Positions 16,635 through 26,120 are shown, counted from the stretch's first letter. The stretch is DNA of 64,000 nucleotides from UBA6522 sp965237785 (GCA_965237785.1 OZ250159.1:2356001-2420000), one strand, 5' to 3'. The notes: generated by a model from the letters alone, not told the origin. Translations and numbers: made by a program.

Positions 16635-19316
16635 CTAATGCGCCTCGTCCCAGTTGCTGCCCACTTTCCAGTCCACCTTTAGCGGCACGTCCAGGGAGGC
16701 GGCCGACTCCATGATGGCGGCGACCTCCTCGGCGATACCCGTATCGTCATTTTCGGCGACTTCCAGCACGAGTTCGTCGTGCACCTGCATGATGAGGCGG
16801 GCGTCGGCGCCGCTCTCCTCAAGCCAGCGGTCCACGCGAATCATCGCCCGCTTGATGATGTCCGCCGCCGTTCCCTGCATGGGCGCATTGATGGCGCTTC
16901 GCTCCGCGTACTGCCGACGCTGGAAATTGCGGGAATCGATCTCCGGCAGGTATAGACGCCGGCCGTAGAAGGTCGAAACGTAGCGTTGCTCCCGGGCCTG
17001 TTGCCGGGTCTCGTCCATGTAGCGCTTGACGCCGGGATACCGGGTGAAATAAAGATCGATGTATTCCTGAGCTTCCGGGCGACCGACTTGCAGTTGGTTG
17101 GCGAGACCGAAAGCGGACATCCCGTACATCAGGCCGAAATTGATCGCCTTCGCCGCGCGCCGTTGGTCTGCCACGACCGCTTCCCGCGCCACCCCGAAGA
17201 CCTCCGCGGCCGTGGCACGGTGAATATCCTCGCCGCTCTCGAACGCCTCCAGCAAGCCTTCGTCCCGGGACAGGTGCGCCATGATGCGCAGCTCGATCTG
17301 GGAATAGTCCGCCGCCAGAAGCCCATAGCCGTCGGGGGCAATGAACGCCTGGCGTATTCTCCGGCCTTCCGCCGTGCGCACGGGGATGTTCTGCAGGTTG
17401 GGGTCCGCGGAGGATAACCGGCCGGTAGCCGCCACGGCCTGGTGGTAGGAGGTATGGATGCGCCCGGTCCGCGGGTTGATCTCGAGGGGGAGCTTGTCGG
17501 TATAGGTGGACTTGAGCTTGGACAGACCCCTGTACCGAAGCACCAGTTTCGGTAGCTCGTTGCCGCGGTTGGCCAGTTCCTGTAACACCCGTTCCGCCGT
17601 GGAGGGTTGCCCCTTGGGTGTCTTTGCGATGATATCCATGTCGAGGCGCCCGAAAAGAACCTCTTGCAACTGCTTCGGCGAATCCAGGTTGAACGGTCCC
17701 TTGCCCGCCTCGTGCGCCTCCGAGGCGGTCGCGGCGATTGTTTCGGCGAGTTCGCGGCTCTGCCGACGCAGCATGTCAGCGTCCACCAGGACACCGTAGT
17801 ATTCCATCTTTTGCAACACCGGCGCCAACGGCTGTTCGATTTCGGTGTAGAGCCTTTCCAGGTCCGGAATATCCCTCAGCCGCTCCGACAGTGTCCGGTG
17901 AAGGCGCAGGGTGATATCGGCGTCCTGGGCGGCGTACTGTCCGGCCACTTCGATGTCCACCTGGTCGAAACCGATCTGCCTGGCGCCCTTGCCCGCGACC
18001 TCTTCGTACTTGGTCGTCTTTACGTTCAGGTACCTGGCAGCCACCGAGTCCATGTCATGGCGTGTCGCGGTGGAGTTGAGCACGAAGGATTCGAGCATGG
18101 AGTCGTAGGCGATGCCACCGAGTTGGATGCCGTGATTGAGGAGCACATGGGTGTCGTACTTCAGGTGATGGCCGACCTTCTTTGCGGGACCTTCCAGCCA
18201 CGGCCTGAGGCGCTCGAGGACGCGTTCCCGGGACAACTGCTCCGGAGCGCCGGCATAGCGATGCGCCAGGGGTATGTAGGCGGCGCTCAGCGGCTCCACG
18301 GCCAATGAAATGCCGACGATCTCCGCACTCATATAGTCGAGGCTGGTGGTTTCGGTGTCGAGCGCGACCAGCTCCGCCGCCTCGATTCGTCCCACCCATT
18401 CCTCGAACTCGGATTCGGTGAGTATTGTCCGGTAGTTTGCGGCGGCATCCTCGACTTGCGGATCGCGCTCATTCGCGGGAACGCGCCGCAACAAGCTGTT
18501 CAAATCCAGCCGTGCGTAGAGCTCCCGCAGCGTATTCGCATCCGGCGGACGGGGCCGCAGGTCATCCAGGGTGACCGGCAGCGTCACATCGCAGTCGATG
18601 GTGACCAGTTCCCGGTAGAGGGGAAGCCGGTCCAGATTCTCCCTGAGGCGTTCGCCGACCTTGCCGGGTATTTCCTCGGAGCAAGCGACGAGCCTATCCA
18701 GGTTGCCGTAGCGGTCGAGCCATTTCACCGCGGTCTTGGGGCCGACCCCGGGAACGCCGGGGATATTGTCGACGGTATCGCCCACAAGCGTCAGGTAGTC
18801 CACCATCCTTTCCGGAGGGACGCCGAATTTTCCGCGCACCCCGTCGGCGCCCAGCGTCGTGTCGGTCATGGTATTGACCAGGGTGACGCGCTCGTTGACG
18901 AGTTGCGCCATGTCCTTGTCCGATGTCGAGATCACCGTGGCCAGGCCCACCCGGTCGGCCTCGGTCGCCAGCGTACCGATGACGTCGTCGGCTTCGACGC
19001 CGCCGACCCTGACCACCGCGAGCCCGATGGCTTCCACGGCTTCCAGAAGCGGCTCGATCTGCGTGCGTAGATCGTCCGGGAGCGGCGGGCGATTTGCCTT
19101 GTAATCGGTGTAGAGATCGTCACGAAACGTCTTCCCGGGGGCATCGAATACCACCGCCACCCGCTCGGGTTGATAATCGTCAAGCAGCTTGTAGAGCATG
19201 TTGAGGACGCCGAATATGGCGCCCGTCGGCTCTCCGCGGCGGTTGGTGAAACCCGGCAGCGCATGGTAGGCGCGAAACAGGTAGGTGGAACCGTCGACAA
19301 GCACCAGCGGTGTCAT
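16635..19316 (-). CDS. polA: DNA polymerase I
   Basis: Repair and Okazaki-fragment polymerase. The 893-residue product has all three parts. The N-terminal 5'-3' exonuclease begins LVLVDGSTYLFRAYHALPG. The 3'-5' proofreading domain keeps its metal ligands in ALDTETTSLDYM. The polymerase domain has DYSQIELRIMAHLSRDEGLL, the O-helix region RRAAKAINFGLMYGMSAFGLA and the C motif QVHDELVLEV. The start at 19316 gives the family N-terminus; the frame is open for 12 more codons. It is convergent with engB, but a 3.7-kb insert separates them. Confidence 0.97.
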   Translation of the reverse strand: MTPLVLVDGSTYLFRAYHALPGFTNRRGEPTGAIFGVLNMLYKLLDDYQPERVAVVFDAPGKTFRDDLYTDYKANRPPLPDDLRTQIEPLLEAVEAIGLAVVRVGGVEADDVIGTLATEADRVGLATVISTSDKDMAQLVNERVTLVNTMTDTTLGADGVRGKFGVPPERMVDYLTLVGDTVDNIPGVPGVGPKTAVKWLDRYGNLDRLVACSEEIPGKVGERLRENLDRLPLYRELVTIDCDVTLPVTLDDLRPRPPDANTLRELYARLDLNSLLRRVPANERDPQVEDAAANYRTILTESEFEEWVGRIEAAELVALDTETTSLDYMSAEIVGISLAVEPLSAAYIPLAHRYAGAPEQLSRERVLERLRPWLEGPAKKVGHHLKYDTHVLLNHGIQLGGIAYDSMLESFVLNSTATRHDMDSVAARYLNVKTTKYEEVAGKGARQIGFDQVDIEVAGQYAAQDADITLRLHRTLSERLRDIPDLERLYTEIEQPLAPVLQKMEYYGVLVDADMLRRQSRELAETIAATASEAHEAGKGPFNLDSPKQLQEVLFGRLDMDIIAKTPKGQPSTAERVLQELANRGNELPKLVLRYRGLSKLKSTYTDKLPLEINPRTGRIHTSYHQAVAATGRLSSADPNLQNIPVRTAEGRRIRQAFIAPDGYGLLAADYSQIELRIMAHLSRDEGLLEAFESGEDIHRATAAEVFGVAREAVVADQRRAAKAINFGLMYGMSAFGLANQLQVGRPEAQEYIDLYFTRYPGVKRYMDETRQQAREQRYVSTFYGRRLYLPEIDSRNFQRRQYAERSAINAPMQGTAADIIKRAMIRVDRWLEESGADARLIMQVHDELVLEVAENDDTGIAEEVAAIMESAASLDVPLKVDWKVGSNWDEAH

Positions 19317-19409
19317 GGATAGACTCCGCCTCGCCGCATTCGGACTCTGCAACCGGCGGGCGGGACGGCCGACGATCCGCCCGAAACTATCGTTGGTGGC
19401 AAAGGCGGG

Positions 19410-19676
19410 CTAACCCGTATCGCTCTCTTCGGTCTCATTTTCCGCGGATCCCTGGTCATCCTCCTCCCCCACCGGCTCGGTCACCGGCTCGGTCACCGGC
19501 TCGGTCACCGGCTCGGTCACCGAAACCGTTTCCGGCTCGCTCTCCCGGACCGGCAGGGTCAGTGGACCCCGCTGGCCGCAACCGGCAAGGTAGCACACGG
19601 CGAGCAGCGCCAGCAGGCGCACGCTGAGCGCGCCGGCAGTTGCGGCTCGCCCCGGGCAACGACTCGCAATCCCCAT
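19410..19676 (-). CDS. lptM: LptM-type small lipoprotein (YifL family) with repeat tail
   Basis: Outer-membrane lipoprotein; LptM in E. coli helps maturation of the LPS translocon LptD. The 88-residue product has a signal peptide ending in the lipobox LAGC and the family core GCGQRGPLTLP right after the lipidated Cys. The C-terminal half is a TEPV repeat (four copies) and an acidic end, so it is longer than usual. The start shares one base with the argH stop (TGATG), making it the last gene of the arginine operon. The usual neighbour lysA is not present in the window. Confidence 0.85.
   Translation of the reverse strand: MGIASRCPGRAATAGALSVRLLALLAVCYLAGCGQRGPLTLPVRESEPETVSVTEPVTEPVTEPVTEPVGEEDDQGSAENETEESDTG
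19474..19521 (-). repeat. 12-bp tandem repeat inside lptM
   Basis: Four perfect copies of GGCTCGGTCACC (plus-strand reading) lie head to tail. The unit length is a multiple of three, so copy-number change would keep the frame and only alter the length of the TEPV tail of the lipoprotein. Confidence 0.9.
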
Positions 19677-20866
19677 CAGTCCGTCCGGTCCAGGGAGTCC
19701 GCGACGCGCCTGTACGCCTCGCGAAAGGGGATGCCCTCGCGCGTTGCCAACCGGCTGGCCCGCTCGGCCGCGTACAAGTCGGCGCCCAGGCGAATCCTGT
19801 CGGCTCGGAAAGCGACCCCCGCGAGCGCATGCGCCATGATCGCCAGGGTCTCTTGCGCCAGGTCCACCGCTCGAAACAGGGGCGCCTTCAATCGCTGCAG
19901 ATCCCGCTGGTAGCCGGAATTGAGCTTGCCGGTAATGGCCAGCGTTTCGGTCAACGCCCCGACCGCCACGGCCTGGGTACTGCGTACCAGTTCGAATACA
20001 TCCGGATTGCGCTTCTGCGGCATGATCGATGAGCCCGTTGTCATCTCGTCGGGCAGGGATACGAAGGCGAATTCCCGCGTGTAGAACAGCAACAGGTCCG
20101 CTGCCAACCGGCCAAGGTCGCCCAACAGCAGCGCAATCTCGAATATCAGCGCCGCCTCCGCCTTGCCACGACTCAACTGAACCGCTGTCACCGGTTCCTG
20201 TGTGGCGGCGAAACCCAGGGCGACGCGCGTGGATTCACGATCCAGCGGAATTCCGGGCGTGCCGAAGCCGGCGGCCGAGCCCAGTGGATTGAGATCGGCG
20301 CGCCGACTCGCCTCGCTGAGGCCCAGGGCGTCATCACGCAACTCGGCGGCGAAACCTTCGGCCCAAAGACCCACCGAACTGGGCATCGCCGGCTGCATAT
20401 GCGTATAACCCGGAAGCGGGATGCCGCCCTGGCGCTCGACCAAGCCGTCAAGTGTTTCCGCCACCGCCGACGCGCCCTCGGCCAGCGCCCCGGCGGTGTC
20501 CTTGAGATACAGTCGCAGGGCCGCGAGCACCTGGTCGTTCCTTGAGCGGCCGAGATGCACCCGCGCGCCGGCGGACCCGATCAGCTCAATCAGCCGGGAC
20601 TCAAGTGCGCTATGGGCATCTTCTTCCTGAAGATCGATCGACCACTCACCGCGGGCGTGCTGCTCGCCCAATTCGCCGAGCCCGGTACAGATAGCCTCGC
20701 AATCAGCCGCTTCCAGCAGACCCTGGCCGTTCAGCATGCGCGCATGAGCGATGGACGCGCGTACATCGTAGGCCACCAGGCGCTCGTCCAGGAGGTGGTC
20801 GTCACCGACGGTAAAGCGCAGGATGCGCTCGTCCAGCGGCGTGCCCTTGTCCCACAGCCGCGTCAT
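19676..20866 (-). CDS. argH: Argininosuccinate lyase
   Basis: Cleaves argininosuccinate to arginine and fumarate, the last step of arginine synthesis. The 396 residues show EEDAHSALESRLIELIG, the HLGRSRNDQV motif, GYTHMQPAMPSS with the catalytic His region, and the fumarase/lyase signature GSSIMPQKRNPD. It is shorter than the usual roughly 460 residues because the C-terminal cap is reduced; all active-site segments are present. It overlaps argB by 4 bases (ATGA) and lptM by 1 base. Confidence 0.94.
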   Translation of the reverse strand: MTRLWDKGTPLDERILRFTVGDDHLLDERLVAYDVRASIAHARMLNGQGLLEAADCEAICTGLGELGEQHARGEWSIDLQEEDAHSALESRLIELIGSAGARVHLGRSRNDQVLAALRLYLKDTAGALAEGASAVAETLDGLVERQGGIPLPGYTHMQPAMPSSVGLWAEGFAAELRDDALGLSEASRRADLNPLGSAAGFGTPGIPLDRESTRVALGFAATQEPVTAVQLSRGKAEAALIFEIALLLGDLGRLAADLLLFYTREFAFVSLPDEMTTGSSIMPQKRNPDVFELVRSTQAVAVGALTETLAITGKLNSGYQRDLQRLKAPLFRAVDLAQETLAIMAHALAGVAFRADRIRLGADLYAAERASRLATREGIPFREAYRRVADSLDRTD

Positions 20867-21807
20867 TGGGCCTCACCCTGTTGTTCCGCCGGGCTGAGGT
20901 TGCGGATGTCGTTGACGACGAGCGTGCCCGTCCCTTCGTTGGTAAAAACCTCAAGCAGCAAACTGTCCGGCAGCTTGTAAGAAATGACGTGAACCCTGGG
21001 AACACCGCCTCGCAAGGCGCCTTCGATGGCAACCGCCTTCGGCAGCATTCCGTCGCTGAGGCGACCCTCGTCCCGAAGCTTCGCGAGGCCGGCAATGTCG
21101 ACGTAGGAAACCACCGAACGCGGATCCTCAACGGATTCCAGAATACCCGGCGCCCCGGTGGCGAGTATGAGTTTCTCCGCCTGGAGCGCGCCCGCGATGG
21201 CCGCCGCCACGGTGTCGGCATTGATGTTGAGCAGCGTTCCGGACTCGTCGGCCGACAGCGGGCTGACGATGGGAACCAGGTCGTCGTCGAGTTGCTTCAG
21301 CAGAATCCGGGCGTCCACTTCGTCGATATCGCCCACAAAACCGTAGTCCACTGTCTCGCTCGACCCGGCGCTCGTTGCCACCGGGGGCCGGCGGCGAGCC
21401 TTGATGAGCCCGGCGTCCACGCCGCTGATGCCCACCGCGGCAATTCCGAGGTCCCGGCACGAAGCCAGAATTCGCGTGTTGATCTGCCCGTTCAGCACCA
21501 TGGTGGCAACTTCCAGCGAGCGCTGGCCGGTGATCCGCCGGCCGGCTACGAATTCGCTCGAAACGCCCAGGGCTTTCGCGAGTTCGGTGGATTGCGGTCC
21601 GCCGCCGTGGACCACCACTACGCGGATACCCACGCCGTGCAGAATACCCACCTGTTCCATGAGCGCTCGCGTGCCTTCGGGTGTAACAAAGGCGTCGCCG
21701 CCGGCCTTGAGAACGAAAACCTTGCGCTTGAACATGCGAATGTAGGGCACGGCGCGCTTCAGCGCCTGTACCGCGATGGTCCGCTCATCTCTACTCAGTG
21801 GTCGCAT
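20863..21807 (-). CDS. argB: Acetylglutamate kinase
   Basis: Phosphorylates N-acetylglutamate in the second step of arginine synthesis. The 314-residue product has the amino-acid kinase fold: VFVLKAGGDAFV, the glycine loop VVVVHGGGPQSTEL, and NINADTVAAAIAGAL with the LILATGAPG segment. There is no C-terminal acetyltransferase (GNAT) domain, unlike the fused ArgAB of some Xanthomonadales, so acetylglutamate synthase must be elsewhere. It starts 36 bases after the carbamoyltransferase gene and overlaps argH. Confidence 0.93.
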   Translation of the reverse strand: MRPLSRDERTIAVQALKRAVPYIRMFKRKVFVLKAGGDAFVTPEGTRALMEQVGILHGVGIRVVVVHGGGPQSTELAKALGVSSEFVAGRRITGQRSLEVATMVLNGQINTRILASCRDLGIAAVGISGVDAGLIKARRRPPVATSAGSSETVDYGFVGDIDEVDARILLKQLDDDLVPIVSPLSADESGTLLNINADTVAAAIAGALQAEKLILATGAPGILESVEDPRSVVSYVDIAGLAKLRDEGRLSDGMLPKAVAIEGALRGGVPRVHVISYKLPDSLLLEVFTNEGTGTLVVNDIRNLSPAEQQGEAQ

Positions 21808-21843
21808 TCGAGTGTCCTGTTGTGCCCATTCCGGCCGTTCGAT

Positions 21844-22845
21844 TCAGCCTTTCATCATCCGGTAGAGTACCGCCATCTGCGCCAGCATCCGATTGCGGGC
21901 CTGCTGGATGACCACGCTTCGCGGGCCGTCCAGAATGGCGTCCGCCACGACCACGCCGCGGCGCACCGGCAGGCAGTGCATGAAGCGGCAATCCTCGCGG
22001 GCCGGTTCGAACCACGGTTCGTTCACGCACCAGTCGAGAAGTTCCTCCCGAAGCGCCTGATCCCCCGGGCGATCGCCGTAGTGCGAAGTGGCTGACCACG
22101 ACTTCGCATAGATCACGTGGGCGCCTTCCATGGCCTCACGCCGGTCGGCCGTTTCGCTGACGCTCCCGCCGGATTTCTCGGCCAACTGCCGCGCCTGGTT
22201 CATGATCGCCGGCGGCAGCTCGAAACCGGGCGGCCGGTGCACCACCACATCCATGCCGCGCTGGCTCGCCATGCGCACCGCGGCGGAGGGAACCGCCAGC
22301 GGCAGCGCCAGCGGATGGTAGGCCCAGGAGAGCACAAACCGGCCGCCGCGGGCCGGCACGCCGAGATCGTCGAGGGTCTTCCAATCGGCCAGGCTCTGGC
22401 AAGGATGCTGGATCGCCGACTCCATGTTGATCACGGGCACGTCAACCAGGGAAACCAGGTCCTCAAACTCGGTGTCGGCCAGGTCGTGCTCCAGATTCCG
22501 CCGCTCGGCGAATGCGCGAATTCCCAACGCGTCTCCGTACGAGGCGATGACCGGCACCGCTTCGCGTACGTGCTCGGCAGCCGCTCCGTCCATGACGATT
22601 CCCGGCCGCGTCTCGAGACCGTGTATCGACATATCCGGCGAAATCACGAACGACCCGCCGCCCAGGCGCGACATGGCCGCCTGAAACGAAGCCAGCGTAC
22701 GCAGCGATGGGTTGAGAAACAGCAGCGAAAGTACCTTGCCCTCAAGCGCACGGGGTTCAGGCTGACGTTCAAGGCGCCCGGCAAGCTCCAGCAAGCCGGC
22801 GATTTCCGAAGCGTCAAAATCCGACAGATCGTTAAAGCGTTTCAC
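21844..22845 (-). CDS. argF': N-acetylornithine-type carbamoyltransferase (AOTC/SOTC family)
   Basis: Transfers the carbamoyl group to an N-acylated ornithine rather than to free ornithine. The 333 residues show the carbamoyl-phosphate motif FLNPSLRTLASF, then VMDGAAAEH, NMESAIQHPCQSLADW, SWAYHPLAL and the C-terminal HCLPVRRGV. The HPCQ and YHP features and the overall pattern follow the Xanthomonas N-acetylornithine and Bacteroides N-succinylornithine enzymes, not classical ArgF. The start is GTG at 22845, giving VKRFNDLSDFDASE and a 14-base overlap with argD. The loop residue that sets acetyl versus succinyl preference appears to be Ala here, so the acyl group is uncertain. Confidence 0.85.
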   Translation of the reverse strand: MKRFNDLSDFDASEIAGLLELAGRLERQPEPRALEGKVLSLLFLNPSLRTLASFQAAMSRLGGGSFVISPDMSIHGLETRPGIVMDGAAAEHVREAVPVIASYGDALGIRAFAERRNLEHDLADTEFEDLVSLVDVPVINMESAIQHPCQSLADWKTLDDLGVPARGGRFVLSWAYHPLALPLAVPSAAVRMASQRGMDVVVHRPPGFELPPAIMNQARQLAEKSGGSVSETADRREAMEGAHVIYAKSWSATSHYGDRPGDQALREELLDWCVNEPWFEPAREDCRFMHCLPVRRGVVVADAILDGPRSVVIQQARNRMLAQMAVLYRMMKG

Positions 22846-23986
22846 TATCCAGTTCCTCCAGGACTTCAGCCAGGCGCGCGACATGGCGTTGTTCGAGTAT
22901 GAGCGGCGGCAACAGCCGCAGGATATGCGGGTCGGCGCTGGTGCCGGTGAGGATGTCCGCGCGCAGCAGCGCCTCGTTGACGGCGGCAGCTCGCGGGGCG
23001 GTGCGCAGTCCCACCAGCAGACCCGCACCGCGGATTTCCGTGACCGGGCCGCGAATGCAGGTCGCGCGGATACTCGCGGCCGTCGCCCGCACCCGCGCCA
23101 GCAGATCGTCTTCCTCGATGACGTCGATGACGGTCTTGATCGCGGCGCAGGCCAACGGGCCGCCGCCAAAGGTACTGCCCATGGCGCCGGGGCCAAGCTC
23201 CGCGGCCAGGTCATCGGTCATGAGCAGCGCGGCGCAGGGAAAACCGCCGCCCAACCCCTTGGCGGCAGTCAGGAGATCCGGCTGCACGTTGTAGTGGTCG
23301 GCGCCGAAGGGCGCGCCGAGCCGGCCGACCCCGGTCTGCACTTCGTCCACGATCAACAATGCGCCGCTGCGGTCGCAACTTGCCCGCGCCGCTTGCATGA
23401 ATTCGACGTCGAAGTCGAAGGCGCCCGCGACCCCTTGCACCGGTTCGATGATGACCGCGGCCGTGTCGCTGTCCACGGCGGCATCGAGTGCGTCGACGTC
23501 ATTGCGCGGCACGAATTTCACATCGAACGGCGCGCGAGGGAACCCGTACCACGATTTGGCCGCCCCCCAGGTCACGGCCGCGGCCGCCGCCGTGCGGCCA
23601 TGAAACGCGTGCTCCATGGCAACGACGGTTGAACGGCCCGTGGCGCGCAGGGCGATGCGCAGTGCATTCTCGTTGGCCTCGGCGCCGCTGTTGACGAAAA
23701 ACACGCGGGACAATGGGTCGGGCGCGAACGCGGCCAGCCGCTCGGCCGCCTCGTCACGAATCCGCAGGGCGACGAGGTTGCTCTGGAAATGCAGTTCCGC
23801 CGCCTGCCGGCCGACCGCCTCGGTCAAGCGCGGATGCGCGTATCCCAGGGCGGCCACGGCGTGACCGCCGTAGAGGTCGAGCACGCGGCGTCCGCCGCGG
23901 TCCCGCAGATAGACGCCTTCCCCGGCGACCGGACGGAACGGGATCAGCGGGTACACCTCGCTGAGATTGGCGGTGTGCGGGTTCAT
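22832..23986 (-). CDS. argD: Acetylornithine/succinylornithine aminotransferase
   Basis: PLP enzyme making N-acetylornithine from the semialdehyde. The 384 residues contain the class III aminotransferase landmarks FFVNSGAEANENALRIA, EHAFHGRT, IIEPVQGVAGA, LLIVDEVQTGVGR and the PLP lysine in TAAKGLGGGFPCAALL. The ATG at 23986 shares one base with the argC stop (TGATG); a longer open frame upstream lies over argC. It feeds directly into the carbamoyltransferase encoded next. Confidence 0.93.
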   Translation of the reverse strand: MNPHTANLSEVYPLIPFRPVAGEGVYLRDRGGRRVLDLYGGHAVAALGYAHPRLTEAVGRQAAELHFQSNLVALRIRDEAAERLAAFAPDPLSRVFFVNSGAEANENALRIALRATGRSTVVAMEHAFHGRTAAAAAVTWGAAKSWYGFPRAPFDVKFVPRNDVDALDAAVDSDTAAVIIEPVQGVAGAFDFDVEFMQAARASCDRSGALLIVDEVQTGVGRLGAPFGADHYNVQPDLLTAAKGLGGGFPCAALLMTDDLAAELGPGAMGSTFGGGPLACAAIKTVIDVIEEDDLLARVRATAASIRATCIRGPVTEIRGAGLLVGLRTAPRAAAVNEALLRADILTGTSADPHILRLLPPLILEQRHVARLAEVLEELDSETL

Positions 23987-25047
23987 CAGACCCACCCCAC
24001 CGGGGCCACCGGCAGCCCGGTCGCGTCGGGCCAGCCGGCCAGCCGATTGACCCACTGGATCGCACCGCCCGCCGCACCCTTGACCAGGTTATCCAGGACG
24101 CAGCACACCGCGATGGTGCTTTCGTCGGCGTGAACGCTCAGCAGCGCATTGTTGGTGCCGACGATGTCCTTCAGGCGGGGCGGCGAAGAAACGACGCTGA
24201 CGAAATTCGAATTGGCGTAAAACTCCGACAACTCCGCCGCGATTGCATCCGCCCCGCCCGGCCGCGCCCGCTCGGCAAAAACCGTCGCGTGAATGCCGCG
24301 GGCAAAGGGGCCCGAGTGGGGTACGAAGTGAAGCTCGATGTCCCGCCCGGTGGCGGTCTCGGCCAGCTCGCGAACTTCCGGTGCGTGGCGGTGGTTCAGA
24401 GGCCGATAGGCGAACAGGTTGCTCTGGCGGACCGGATGGTGTGTCGTGTCGCGGGGCGTGCGCCCGGAGCCGGTACTGCCGGTGACTGCGCTGACATGGA
24501 ACGCCGGTTCGCTCAGACCCAGTTCAACCAGCGGCACGATGGCAAGCAGCATGGTCGTGGCGAAGCAACCCGGCTGCGCGGCGTGGGGCGTGCGTATGGT
24601 CTGCAGATGTTCCGGAACCGCGCACGTGAACTCATCCAGCAGCCGCGGCGCCGGATGCACCGTGTCGTACACCGATTCAAACCGCGCCGCCGACCGGCTG
24701 CGAAAATCCGCCGAGGCGTCCACCACGGTCATCTGTACGCCGGCACTGGCGGCGGCGTTCAACAGTTCCACGACCAGGGAGGCAGACACACCGTGGGGCG
24801 CCGCCGACACGAGAATCCAGTGGGGCGCCTTGGGCAGCGCCCCGACAGCCTGCTCGAGCGACGCGAACCGCTCGCTCGGATATACCGCGCTGAGGTGGCT
24901 GAATGCCGCGGCGATTCGCTGCCCCGGACGGCTGGCGGAGATCGCATATGCGAGGTCGAGCCGTGGGTGACGGGCCAGCAGCGACAGCAGTTCCCCGGCC
25001 ACGTAGCCGGTACCGCCGAGGACGATGACGGGCAGCGACGCGCTCAC
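23986..25047 (-). CDS. argC: N-acetyl-gamma-glutamyl-phosphate reductase
   Basis: NADPH-dependent reductase of the third arginine step. The 353-residue product begins with a Rossmann motif, VIVLGGTGYVAGELL, and has the catalytic cysteine in AQPGCFATTM plus GSTGSGRTP and the conserved HRHAPEV segment. Length fits the family. It overlaps the upstream P-loop gene by 4 bases and argD by 1 base, so these are translationally coupled. Confidence 0.94.
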   Translation of the reverse strand: MSASLPVIVLGGTGYVAGELLSLLARHPRLDLAYAISASRPGQRIAAAFSHLSAVYPSERFASLEQAVGALPKAPHWILVSAAPHGVSASLVVELLNAAASAGVQMTVVDASADFRSRSAARFESVYDTVHPAPRLLDEFTCAVPEHLQTIRTPHAAQPGCFATTMLLAIVPLVELGLSEPAFHVSAVTGSTGSGRTPRDTTHHPVRQSNLFAYRPLNHRHAPEVRELAETATGRDIELHFVPHSGPFARGIHATVFAERARPGGADAIAAELSEFYANSNFVSVVSSPPRLKDIVGTNNALLSVHADESTIAVCCVLDNLVKGAAGGAIQWVNRLAGWPDATGLPVAPVGWV

Positions 25048-26117
25048 GATGCATCCTCCAGGCGTGCCGCACCGAGTCCGATCCGGTCGTGTATCAGGTC
25101 GCCCAATTCCGCGCCGTGGGTCAGCGCGTTCGCCGCGGGAACCTTCAACTGCTGCTGGATAATCTCAATGCCCACCTGGTTGTCGGTCGCCGGCCCGGTA
25201 ACGGCGGCGGGCTCCAGATTGAACTTGTCACGCAGCAGTTTGACTCCGCCCCAGGCACCGACCGGGTCGTTGGCACAAAGAACCACGGCGCTGAGCGCCC
25301 GTCGCACGTCCGGGTCCATGAGAATGGCCTCGACCCCGTACGCGCCGAGCAGCCCGTCGCCCAGTTCGAAGACGATCGCGTCCGGCGACTGAGCCGACAG
25401 CGTGTACAGGAGTTTACGGGTGAGTTCCGGGGCGTTCCCGGCGGTTGTGCAGACGACGCCGTGGTCGGAGAAGATACCGGTATTGCGCGCCCCGGCATCC
25501 TCCATGACGAGGATGTCACGCTGCAATGCCACGCCGGTGGCCTTGAATGCATCCACGGTGAGGCCCAACTGGCAGAACCGGCTGGTCACGGCGCATACCG
25601 CGGCGGTCTTGCCCGAATTCATGCAGGTGCCGGCGAACGCGACCACGGGAATGCCGGCAACGTCCAGGGGCGACGGATCGTCCACGGCGTTGCCCGCGAC
25701 TCGCGCCGGCACGCCGATCCGCTCCCCCAGGTAGGGGAAGTCCAGTACCACGCCCAACACACGGCAGTCGAAGGGACGGCCAAGGTGGGGATTCATCGAG
25801 TCGCAGACCCCGAGTACGCCTCCCAGGTTGAGCAATTGCAGGGTGTCGCCGGGGACGAGGTTTTCGGGAAGGTGTCCCGAATAGCCGAACAGGGCCTTGC
25901 GGTGCCCCAGTGCCCCGACGATGACATCGCCGCGCTTGACCTGCGCCATCCGTCCGCTGGTCAACTCCAGCGTGTTGTAACGGGATTTATTGTTCAGTAC
26001 CTCCGCGGCGATGAGGACCCCCTCCTCGCAGGGGATGTCCGGGCTGACCCGAATCTCCCGCCCCAATTCCGCGGCGATGGCGACCGAAGCGATCTTGTCG
26101 ACGACAACCTTGCGCAT
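25044..26117 (-). CDS. P-loop NTPase of unknown function embedded in the arginine operon
   Basis: A 357-residue soluble protein. The N-terminal half (1-165) has no motif I can name; it contains VGALGHRKALFGYSGHLPENLVPGDTLQLL-type beta-rich sequence, described here only in part. The C-terminal half is a SIMIBI-like nucleotide-binding domain with Walker A in AGTCMNSGKTAAVCAV (about residues 182-197), then DAFKATGVALQRDI and a strand DAIVFELGDGLLG in the Walker B position. This resembles DUF1611-, MobB- or BioD-like P-loop proteins. It begins 3 bases after argG and overlaps argC by 4 bases, so it is a genuine operon member and probably acts in, or regulates, arginine metabolism. The function is unknown. 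Confidence 0.8.
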   Translation of the reverse strand: MRKVVVDKIASVAIAAELGREIRVSPDIPCEEGVLIAAEVLNNKSRYNTLELTSGRMAQVKRGDVIVGALGHRKALFGYSGHLPENLVPGDTLQLLNLGGVLGVCDSMNPHLGRPFDCRVLGVVLDFPYLGERIGVPARVAGNAVDDPSPLDVAGIPVVAFAGTCMNSGKTAAVCAVTSRFCQLGLTVDAFKATGVALQRDILVMEDAGARNTGIFSDHGVVCTTAGNAPELTRKLLYTLSAQSPDAIVFELGDGLLGAYGVEAILMDPDVRRALSAVVLCANDPVGAWGGVKLLRDKFNLEPAAVTGPATDNQVGIEIIQQQLKVPAANALTHGAELGDLIHDRIGLGAARLEDAS

Positions 26118-26120
26118 GGG

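Noticed and set aside
19474..19521. Short repeat array considered as CRISPR or iteron
   Set aside because: The units are 12 bp, contiguous without spacers and in frame within the lptM coding region.
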